Shown here in pieces: positions 58,133 through 64,000 of a stretch of DNA of 64,000 bases (position 1 is its first letter; every line of letters begins with the position of its first letter). The notes under the pieces are model-generated. The model was given only the letters and a program-made list of their open reading frames with translations. It did not search any database and was not told the DNA's origin. The position numbers and the translations under genes were made by a program. This DNA is from JBBSBL01 sp963735885. Its GTDB lineage: Bacteria; Actinomycetota; Thermoleophilia; Solirubrobacterales; Solirubrobacteraceae. The stretch covers positions 248,001-312,000 of the forward strand of contig CAVTMP010000008.1 of the NCBI GenBank assembly GCA_963735885.1. The letters run 5' to 3'.

Positions 58133-59149
58133 CTACCCCACCGGCGCGCGGGCCTCCTCGCGCTCCGCGGCGCGGCGCGCCTGCTCCGCCGCCTCGCGAT
58201 CGGCCTTCCCGATCACGCGCACCTCGCGGAACGAGCGGAAGCCGAACACCCCGACCAGCGCCCCGAACCCCAGCGCGAAGGAGAACGCGCCGATCGCGAT
58301 CTGCTGGCCGACGCTGAAGGCCGCGACGGTCGCCGCGGCCGCGCTGCCCTCGAACACCTTGACGAGCAGCGCCTGCTGCACGCCCGCGCCCCCGGGAGTG
58401 AACGGCACCGCCGCCGCGACCGCGTTGCAGCCGAGGACGAGCAGCACGTTGCGCACCGACCCGCCGACGTTGAACGCCTCGAGCAGGAACCAGAAGGCGG
58501 CGCAGCGCCAGAGCCACGCGCCGAACTGGACGAGCCAGACCTCGCGGAGATAGCGCCCGCGGTCGAAGAGGATCGTCACGCCCTGGCGCATGCGGGCCCA
58601 GAACGCCTTCACGCGCACCGAGAGGAACGCGAACAGGGCGAGGAGGAGCACGCCGAGGGTGGTGAGGAGGAACAGCGTGAACTGCGGATGGGCGGCGAGG
58701 TAGGAGAGGTCGAAGGCCCCGAGGTCCGAGAAGTCGGGCGGCTTGGGGAAGACGCCCTGGGTGAACGCGAAGGCGAGCACCGGGATCCCCATCGTCAGGT
58801 CGAAGACCGCCTCGACGAGGAAGCTCGAGGCGACGGCCGGGTAGCTCGAGTTCGGCACCGAGGAGCGGACGAGGAAGAGCTTCATGACGTCGCCCCCGCG
58901 CGCGGGCACGACGTTGTTGAATCCGTAGGCCGCGACGTAGGCCCCCCAGATCCGACGGAAGGCGATCGGCTCGGCCGGGTACGCCGCGCGCAGCACGTTG
59001 AAGTAGGCCCGGGAGCGCACCGTCAGGTACACCCCGAAGCAGGCGAGGCCGAGGACGAGCGGCACCGGGCTGACGTCGGCGAGGTTCGCGAAGAAGTCCG
59101 CCACCGAGCTCAGGAACCCGGTGGCGAGCGGGGCGAATGGCACGTCCAC
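58133..59149 (-). CDS. flippase-like membrane protein (LPG synthase TM-region family)
   Basis: 338 aa, GTG start at 59149. About eight helices, with the family motifs AYGFNNVVPARGGDVMKLFL and VPFTPGGAGVQQALLVKVFE (the P-F-x-P-GGxG-x-Q signature of UPF0104/LPG_synthase_TM proteins). The C-terminal ~35 aa are charged. Members move lipid-linked molecules across the membrane. It shares an overlapping -10 with the divergent methyltransferase gene. Confidence 0.85.
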   Translation of the reverse strand: MDVPFAPLATGFLSSVADFFANLADVSPVPLVLGLACFGVYLTVRSRAYFNVLRAAYPAEPIAFRRIWGAYVAAYGFNNVVPARGGDVMKLFLVRSSVPNSSYPAVASSFLVEAVFDLTMGIPVLAFAFTQGVFPKPPDFSDLGAFDLSYLAAHPQFTLFLLTTLGVLLLALFAFLSVRVKAFWARMRQGVTILFDRGRYLREVWLVQFGAWLWRCAAFWFLLEAFNVGGSVRNVLLVLGCNAVAAAVPFTPGGAGVQQALLVKVFEGSAAAATVAAFSVGQQIAIGAFSFALGFGALVGVFGFRSFREVRVIGKADREAAEQARRAAEREEARAPVG

Positions 59150-59156
59150 GGTCAGG

Positions 59157-59166
59157 AGGGTACGCT
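59157..59166. promoter_or_regulatory. symmetric overlapping divergent -10 boxes (flippase / methyltransferase)
   Basis: AGGGTACGCT carries TACGCT on the plus strand (59161-59166) and TACCCT on the minus strand (59162-59157), sharing the central TA. Each hexamer ends eight bases before its own GTG start (59174 and 59149). There is no Shine-Dalgarno on either side, so both mRNAs would be nearly leaderless. Confidence 0.55.
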
Positions 59167-59173
59167 GGCCCTC

Positions 59174-59821
59174 GTGCCCGGACGCGTGTACGAGGCGACA
59201 TGGGGCCGGCTCTTCGCCACGTTCTACGACCGGTGCGTGGCCGGCCCCGAGGACGCGGGGCTGCGCGAGCGGCGCGCCGATCTGCTCGCCGGGGCCCGGG
59301 GGGACGTGCTGGAGCTCGGCGCCGGCACCGGCGCGAACCTCGCGCACTATCCCGCCGCCGTCGCCCGCCTCGTGCTCACCGAGCCGAGCCCGCACATGGC
59401 GGCGCGACTCGCGCCGAAGGCCGCGGCGGCGCGGCCCGGGGCCGAGATCGTGGCGACGGGCGCCGAGGCGCTGCCCTTCGCGGATCAGAGCTTCGACACC
59501 GTGGTCTCGACCCTCGTGCTCTGCACCGTGACGAACCCGGAGCGGGCGCTGGCCGAGGTCCGGCGCGTGCTGCGACCGGCCGGGCGGCTGCTGTTCCTCG
59601 AGCACGTGCGGGCCGAGGACCCGGCGCTCGCCCGATGGCAGGATCGGCTGGAGACCCCCTGGCGCCTGGTCGGCGTGGGCTGCCACTGCAACCGGGACAC
59701 GGTGGGCACGATCTCGCGATCGGGCCTGGCCCTGGACCAGGACGTCCTGCGGACACGCATGGCGAAGGCCCCGCCGCTCGTGCGCCCGCTCGTCGTGGGC
59801 ACGGCGGCGCGCACCGCCTGA
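59174..59821 (+). CDS. class I SAM-dependent methyltransferase
   Basis: 215 aa, GTG start. SAM motif I is VLELGAGTGANLAHYP. LTEPSPHMAARLAPKA is motif II, AEALPFADQSFDTVVSTLVL holds motifs III-IV, and RRVLRPAGRLLFLEHVRAED is the post-motif region of Methyltransf_11. The motif pattern resembles lipid- or quinone-type methyltransferases. The substrate is unknown. Confidence 0.9.
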   Translation: MPGRVYEATWGRLFATFYDRCVAGPEDAGLRERRADLLAGARGDVLELGAGTGANLAHYPAAVARLVLTEPSPHMAARLAPKAAAARPGAEIVATGAEALPFADQSFDTVVSTLVLCTVTNPERALAEVRRVLRPAGRLLFLEHVRAEDPALARWQDRLETPWRLVGVGCHCNRDTVGTISRSGLALDQDVLRTRMAKAPPLVRPLVVGTAARTA

Positions 59822-59870
59822 GCCGCGGGCCCGGCCGAACCGACCGGGGCCGGCGTTAGCCTCGCGGGTC

Positions 59871-60653
59871 GTGGCCGAGCCGCCGAACGAGCCTTCCCGC
59901 CCCGAGGAGGAACACGGGTTCGTCGCCGAGGTCGAGGCGGTCGCGCACGAGGCCGAGGCCATGGCGGAGCGCGCCCGCAGCGAGGCGACCTACGCCCTGG
60001 TCCTCGTCCTCGTCTTCGTCCTCATCATCTTCAGTCTCGCCGCCCCGGACGAGGCCTGGGCGCGGGGCGTGTCGATCGTCATCAGCGGCTCGACGCTCCT
60101 GATGGCGCTCTGGGTCGCCCGCGTCCGGCCCCGCCGCTTCCGGGCCGCCGCCGTCGTCGTGGCGGTCGCGATCCTGGGCTCGACGATCGGGCTCCTCTCG
60201 GGCGCCGACGTCGCCGAGGACGCCGTGCGGATCGTGCAGGCCGCGCTCGTCGCCGCCGCCCCGGTCGCGATCCTGCGCGACCTCGTTCGCTATCCGGAGA
60301 TCACGCTCCGCACCGTGTTCGGCGTTCTCGCCGTCTATCTCCTGCTCGGCTCGTTCTTCGCGGCCCTCTACGGCATCGTCGCGTCGCTGGGGTCCGGCCC
60401 GTTCTTCGCACAGGGCACCGACGGCAGCGGGGCGGACCGGCTGTACTTCAGCTACATCACCATCACCACCGTCGGATACGGGGACTTCACCCCTGCGACG
60501 GGGGTCGGGCGCTCCCTCGCCGTCGCCGAGGCGCTGATGGGCCAGCTCTACCTCGTGACGCTCGTCTCGCTCATCGTCGGCAACCTCGGGCGGGCCCGGC
60601 GGTCGCCGCGAACGGCGCGACCCGGGGCCCCGACCGCGCCGGCGCCCGACTGA
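59871..60653 (+). CDS. two-helix potassium channel family protein
   Basis: 260 aa, GTG start with TAGCCT (59857-59862) nine bases upstream. The pore helix and filter read SYITITTVGYGDFTPATGVG, the canonical K+ selectivity TVGYGD. Four hydrophobic helices precede it (for example ALVLVLVFVLIIFSLAAP). The N-terminus is a charged coiled segment. No RCK/TrkA domain is attached. It conducts K+ or serves as an ion channel of the Kch type. Confidence 0.92.
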   Translation: MAEPPNEPSRPEEEHGFVAEVEAVAHEAEAMAERARSEATYALVLVLVFVLIIFSLAAPDEAWARGVSIVISGSTLLMALWVARVRPRRFRAAAVVVAVAILGSTIGLLSGADVAEDAVRIVQAALVAAAPVAILRDLVRYPEITLRTVFGVLAVYLLLGSFFAALYGIVASLGSGPFFAQGTDGSGADRLYFSYITITTVGYGDFTPATGVGRSLAVAEALMGQLYLVTLVSLIVGNLGRARRSPRTARPGAPTAPAPD

Positions 60654-60699
60654 GCCGCGCTCCGGCCTCGGATCGGACCGGGCCCCCGGCGGCCGCGCG

Positions 60700-61173
60700 C
60701 TACGCCGTGCCCGGAACGTCCTCCAGCGCCGCGAGCACGGCCGCGTCGTGCGTCTTCGGGGTCGCCTTGGGGATGACGTGGGCGATCGTGCCGTCCGGCC
60801 CGATGATGAAGGTCGCCCGCTGGACGCCCATGTGCGTGCGCCCGTACATGGACTTCTCGACCCACGTCCCGTAGGTCTCGGCCACGGCGTGATCGTGGTC
60901 GGAGAGGAGCGGGAAGCCGAGGTCGTGCTTCTCGTCGAACGCCGCAATCGTCTCGACCGCGTCCGTCGAGACGCCGCAGACCACGGCGCCGGCCCGGGCG
61001 TAGTCGGCGCGGTGGTCGCGGATCCCGCACGCCTGCGTCGTACAGCCCGGCGTGTCCGCGCGCGGATAGAAGTAGAGCACGACGGGCGCGCCGCGCAGGG
61101 CCGACAGGCGCACCGGCTCCCCGTGCTGATCGGGAAGGGTGAAGTCGGGGGCGGCGTCGCCGGCCTTCAGCAT
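60700..61173 (-). CDS. bcp: thioredoxin-dependent thiol peroxidase, Bcp/PrxQ type
   Basis: 157 aa from the ATG at 61173, chosen over 61224 because GAGGAG stands seven bases upstream. YPRADTPGCTTQACGIRD holds the peroxidatic Cys and the resolving Cys five residues on, the PrxQ pattern. It reduces H2O2 and organic peroxides with thioredoxin electrons. Confidence 0.95.
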   Translation of the reverse strand: MLKAGDAAPDFTLPDQHGEPVRLSALRGAPVVLYFYPRADTPGCTTQACGIRDHRADYARAGAVVCGVSTDAVETIAAFDEKHDLGFPLLSDHDHAVAETYGTWVEKSMYGRTHMGVQRATFIIGPDGTIAHVIPKATPKTHDAAVLAALEDVPGTA

Positions 61174-61290
61174 GTCGGGCTCCTCGGTGGCTCGCGGTCG
61201 GATGCGGTACGGGTCGTCAGCCAACCACGGATCTCCGCAGACGGTCGTCCGCCGGGCGATCTCGTCACGGAGGCGGCGCCGTCACGTGAC

Positions 61291-62136
61291 CTACTTGAGC
61301 AGCCGCGAGAGCCGGCGATCCTTGAGCAGCCGCCCATCCGTCTGGCAGGCCGGGCAGTAGGTCATGACGTAGTCCTCGTAGTGGACCGCCTCGAGTCGGT
61401 CGCCGCACCGGGGGCAGGGCTCGCCCTGGCGCCGGTGGACCGCGAGCGGCATCGGGAGCTTGTCCGGGATCGGGAGGGTGACCACGTCCTCGTAGTGGTC
61501 GAGCGCGGCCCCGAGCCGCTCGACGGTGGCGGCGCGCAGCGCCGCGGCCTCGTCGGGCTCGAGGTCGGCGCCCCGCTTGAACGGCGAGAGCCGTGCCGCG
61601 TGCAGGATCTCGTCGACCCACGAGCGCCCGATGCCGGCGATGACCCGCTGGTCGCGGAGCAGGGCGTGGAGCGGCCGGGGCTGGTCGAGCAGCGCGGCGA
61701 GGTCATCCGGCGGGTCGGGCCACGCCTCGGGCCCGAGCGTCGCCACGGCCTCCTCGGCGTCGACCGCCTCGGCGGCGACGAGCCGGGCCCAGGCGGCCTG
61801 CCTGGTCCCGAACTCCCGCAGGCGCAGCTCGCGCTCGCCGTCGAGCCGGAGCAGCAGGCGCGAGGTCCGGTCCCGGAGCGACGCGCGGCGATCGAAGAGC
61901 TGCAGGCGCCCGGCGGACATGAGGTGGACGAGGAGCACCAGGTCCCCGGCGGCGACCACGAGCATCTTGCCCCGCCGGCCGACGCCGGTCAGCTCCCGAC
62001 CCTCCAGCGCGGAGAGCGGCGGATCGTAGGTCTTGAGCGCGTTGAGCCCCGGGGCGAGCGCGGACTCCACGCCGGCCCCGGCCACGGCCTCGCCGATGCG
62101 CCGGGCGGTGATCTCGACCTCGGGAAGCTCGGGCAC
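61291..62136 (-). CDS. Fpg/Nei-family DNA glycosylase/AP lyase
   Basis: 281 aa. The GTG start gives the catalytic N-terminus PELPEVEITARRIGE after Met removal (Pro nucleophile, Glu3). GRRGKMLVV supplies the conserved Lys. VIAGIGRSWVDEILHAARLS is the helix-two-turn-helix, and CPRCG...YCPACQTDGR the zinc finger. It excises oxidised bases. Fpg and Nei cannot be separated firmly by eye. TAGCCT lies seven bases before the GTG. Confidence 0.93.
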   Translation of the reverse strand: MPELPEVEITARRIGEAVAGAGVESALAPGLNALKTYDPPLSALEGRELTGVGRRGKMLVVAAGDLVLLVHLMSAGRLQLFDRRASLRDRTSRLLLRLDGERELRLREFGTRQAAWARLVAAEAVDAEEAVATLGPEAWPDPPDDLAALLDQPRPLHALLRDQRVIAGIGRSWVDEILHAARLSPFKRGADLEPDEAAALRAATVERLGAALDHYEDVVTLPIPDKLPMPLAVHRRQGEPCPRCGDRLEAVHYEDYVMTYCPACQTDGRLLKDRRLSRLLK

Positions 62137-62165
62137 GCCTCCAGGCTACGACGCCGCGCGCGCCC

Positions 62166-62777
62166 TCAGACGCCGAGCAGCGCCGCGAGCGTGCGCCGGA
62201 CCACGGCGCGGGCGCCGACGGGGTCGAGCCCCTGGTGGCGGCGCAGGGAATCCCAGGAGGGCCACGCCGCCGCCGCGGCGAGCGCGTCGAGCAGCTCCTC
62301 GCCCTGCCGGCCGGGGACCGCGGCGATCTCCGCGGCGAACACGTGGGCGACCTCGGCCCGCGCCGCCGCCCGGACGAGCCGGAGCTTCCCGGCCACGACG
62401 TCGGAGAAGGGCTCGAGCAGGATCGCCGCCCGCCGCATGCCCGACACCGTCTCCAGCACCTCGACCCGCTGATCGAGGAAGGCGTCGAGGCGCCGGGGCA
62501 GCGGCAGGGCGACATCGACCGGGACGATCATCGCGCGCACCCGCTCCTCCTGGGCGGCGGCGGCCGCCGCGACGAGCCCGTCGCGGTCCGGGAAGTGCTG
62601 GAACACCGTTCGCGGCGAGACGCGGGCGCGGGCCGCGATCGTCTCCGCGGTCGGGCGGACCTCCCCGGAGTCGAGCAGGTCGAGCAGCGCCTGGACGAGC
62701 GCCGAGCGCGTGCGCTCGGCACGCAGGCTCCGGCCGTCGGGGCGCTCGCCGGCCTCGTCGGGAGCGGTCGTGGTCAT
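62166..62777 (-). CDS. TetR-family transcriptional regulator
   Basis: 203 aa, ATG at 62777, with TACGGT (minus, 62785-62790) eight bases before it. The N-terminal HTH reads TAETIAARARVSPRTVFQHF, then PDRDGLV, the usual TetR recognition helix. The C-terminal helices form a ligand pocket (EVLETVSGMRRAAILLEPFS). The neighbouring operator and ligand are unknown; an inverted repeat at 62896 is a candidate site. Confidence 0.93.
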   Translation of the reverse strand: MTTTAPDEAGERPDGRSLRAERTRSALVQALLDLLDSGEVRPTAETIAARARVSPRTVFQHFPDRDGLVAAAAAAQEERVRAMIVPVDVALPLPRRLDAFLDQRVEVLETVSGMRRAAILLEPFSDVVAGKLRLVRAAARAEVAHVFAAEIAAVPGRQGEELLDALAAAAAWPSWDSLRRHQGLDPVGARAVVRRTLAALLGV

Positions 62778-62823
62778 CGCGCGAACCGTAGCGAACTTCT
62801 TGCACCCGTCATGCAAACTTGCG

Positions 62824-62889
62824 GTCCCAGCCCGCTGGACCGGGCCCCGGCGGCCCGTCCCAGCCCGCTGGGCCGGGCCGCCGGGGCGG
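62824..62889. repeat. two 33-bp direct repeats
   Basis: GTCCCAGCCCGCTGG at 62824 and again at 62857, each followed by A/G then CCGGGCC and a G/C-rich tail, a 33-bp period. Both contain inner inverted symmetry. They lie between the divergent tetR and the small gene at 62952. Confidence 0.65.
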
Positions 62890-62890
62890 G

Positions 62891-62915
62891 TTGACGAACC
62901 CTTTCCTCCGGGTTC
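62891..62915 (+). promoter_or_regulatory. promoter-like TTGACG with inverted repeat GAACCC...GGGTTC
   Basis: TTGACG (62891-62896) is a good -35. GAACCC (62896-62901) and GGGTTC (62910-62915) form a 6-bp inverted repeat with an 8-bp spacer in the usual spacer and -10 region, so a repressor could sit here. No strong -10 was found. Confidence 0.35.
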
Positions 62916-62951
62916 ATGCCGCCTTAATCGCCGTGGGAGAGGGTGCGTCCC

Positions 62952-63245
62952 ATGAACACGATCCTCGCCATCGCCGACCAGCCGCAGCTCGATCTCGACC
63001 TCATCGACGAGGTCTCCGGTCTCAACCCGGAGCGGGTCACGATCGTCCTCGACGGCGACGAGCGCACGTGGGCGTGGGACGAGACAGCCGAGGGACGCTG
63101 GCGGCGGGACCGCCTCGCGGAGCTCATCACGGCGATCTCCGACCGCACCGGTGCCGCCGTCGTCGGGACGGTCGCCCGCCCCGAGGCCGCCCCGCGTGAC
63201 GGCTACGACGCCGTCGTCGCGCCGGGCCTCGCGGTCGCCGCGTAG
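62952..63245 (+). CDS. small hypothetical protein
   Basis: 97 aa, ATG at 62952 after GGGAGAGGG. MNTILAIADQPQLDLDLIDE and RVTIVLDGDERTWAWDETAE suggest a short alpha/beta fold. A helix RDRLAELITAISDRTGAAVV and VGTVARPE follow, resembling half of a USP or Rossmann-like domain. No family was recognised. Confidence 0.65.
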   Translation: MNTILAIADQPQLDLDLIDEVSGLNPERVTIVLDGDERTWAWDETAEGRWRRDRLAELITAISDRTGAAVVGTVARPEAAPRDGYDAVVAPGLAVAA

Positions 63246-63265
63246 CAAGCCGCGGCGCCCGCCCC

Positions 63266-63295
63266 GCGTGCCGCCGGCCCCCGCCGGCGGCACGC
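63266..63295. terminator. bidirectional hairpin terminator
   Basis: GCGTGCCGCCGGC (63266-63278) pairs perfectly with GCCGGCGGCACGC (63283-63295) over a CCCC loop, 13 bp. It sits between the convergent genes ending at 63245 and 63303. Confidence 0.75.
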
Positions 63296-63302
63296 GCGTC
63301 GC

Positions 63303-63791
63303 TCAGCCCGTGTCCGGCTGCCCCGCGAGCCGGGCCAGCTCGCGCGGGCGCAGCAACGCGAGCAGCTCGCCCGCGCCCGGCCCGACGCGCACGCCGGCGA
63401 TGCCGCCCTTCTTCATCTGGACCGTGCCGCCCGTCAGGTCGTGCACCACGGTCGAGAAGTCGGGCTCGTGCCCGACGACGAGCACCCGCGCGTCCTCGGC
63501 CTGGCCGGCCACGAGCGCCATCGCCTCGCGCGCGTCGAAGCCCGAGGAGAGCGGCTCGTGGACGGCGGGCTCGGCGCCGAGCGACTCGCAGGCGAGCCGC
63601 GCCGTGTCCCGCGCGCGGACGCGCGGGCTCGTGAGCACGAGGTCGAACTCGAGCCCGAGGGCCGCCAGCGCGCCGCCGGCGGCACGAGCCTGCGCCTCCC
63701 CGCGGGGCGTGAGCGGGCGGTCGGCGTCGGAAGGCCGGGAGCCGTGCGGCTCGGCGTCGCCATGGCGCAGGAGCCAGAGCTGGCGGGGCAT
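63303..63791 (-). CDS. sixA: SixA-type phosphohistidine phosphatase
   Basis: 162 aa. LWLLRHGDAEP has the catalytic RHG of the histidine phosphatase superfamily. LTSPRVRARDTARL and VLVVGHEPDFSTVVHDLTGG supply the other Arg and the second His. The short length fits SixA, which removes phosphate from histidine phosphotransfer or PTS proteins. TAGGCT lies ten bases before the ATG. Confidence 0.92.
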   Translation of the reverse strand: MPRQLWLLRHGDAEPHGSRPSDADRPLTPRGEAQARAAGGALAALGLEFDLVLTSPRVRARDTARLACESLGAEPAVHEPLSSGFDAREAMALVAGQAEDARVLVVGHEPDFSTVVHDLTGGTVQMKKGGIAGVRVGPGAGELLALLRPRELARLAGQPDTG

Positions 63792-63867
63792 CGCGCGCGC
63801 AGCCTACCCCCCGGTTCCGCGGCGCGCGCCCGCATTCCGCCGCAGGGGGCAGGCGGAGAGTCCGCGT

Positions 63868-64000
63868 TCAGCGGCCCGGCAGCAGGCCGAGCCCGGCGTG
63901 CGCCGCGAGCGTCGCGGCGATCGCCGCGTCGTGGCCGGCGTCGTGGTCGGGGTAGATGGCCAGCGGGTCGTCCACCCCGGTCGGCCGGCCGAGCACGCCG
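63868..64000 (-). CDS. C-terminal end of an unidentified gene (runs off the window)
   Basis: An open minus-strand frame enters from the window edge and ends at a TGA (63868-63870). It reads VLGRPTGVDDPLAIYPDHDA, then GHDAAIAATLAAHAGLGLLP. The composition looks coding. No family can be named from this piece. Confidence 0.5.
   Translation of the reverse strand, partial: GVLGRPTGVDDPLAIYPDHDAGHDAAIAATLAAHAGLGLLPGR

Overview
The window is very GC-rich (by eye above 70%) and gene-dense, and looks like chromosome from a high-GC actinobacterium, most likely class Thermoleophilia (Solirubrobacterales-like). Pointers are the secreted collagen-like protein at 11.0 kb, whose N-terminus (MRQRLTYANVTATLALFLAL) is typical of that group, the many GTG starts, a complete 14-gene nuo operon, a two-domain ThyX-like protein and an AtsA-type sulfatase. 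The taxon is inferred, not proven.

Layout. 0-11.6 kb: a truncated transposase, two TolB-like beta-propeller proteins (the second frameshifted), a START-like protein, tRNA-Arg(ACG), a cytochrome P450, a vapBC module with a palindromic operator, a secreted protein, tRNA-Ser(GCT), a large secreted metzincin protease (frameshifted) and the collagen-like protein. 11.6-25.5 kb is an accessory patchwork between tRNA-Ser(TGA) and a degenerate tRNA-Ser-like relic. It holds a GNAT enzyme, gene scraps (an HPF N-terminus, a GAP C-terminus, an Xis-like helix), a DHA2 drug exporter, a broken aquaporin, a broken DUF2252 gene, an arylsulfatase, a DUF1269 protein, a SulP anion transporter, and two copies of a ~634-bp direct repeat carrying an HD-domain gene. 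25.5-29.9 kb: serS, a diheme cytochrome c lipoprotein, a flavin reductase and small membrane proteins. 29.99-44.88 kb: nuoABCDEFGHIJKLMN, all on the plus strand, coupled by 1-10 nt overlaps or gaps of at most 12 nt wherever the ends can be read. 45-64 kb: thyX-like, an AEC transporter, acs, secreted proteins, an AbiEi/DUF559 protein, a secreted esterase, ACT and CBS proteins, a saccharopine dehydrogenase-like reductase, a methyltransferase, a K+ channel, a Bcp peroxiredoxin, a Fpg/Nei glycosylase, TetR and SixA.

Two patterns cross the whole window. First, many operon-leading genes have a TANNNT hexamer 7-11 nt before the start codon and no clear Shine-Dalgarno, which suggests widespread leaderless mRNAs. 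At two divergent gene pairs the -10 boxes of the two strands overlap. Second, single-base frame breaks occur in many genes, including serS and nuoE/F/G/N that the cell would be expected to need. I read most of them as assembly or sequencing indels rather than true pseudogenes, and I annotate full gene extents with the break positions. Fragments lacking an end (transposase, GAP, HPF) are treated as genuine remnants.
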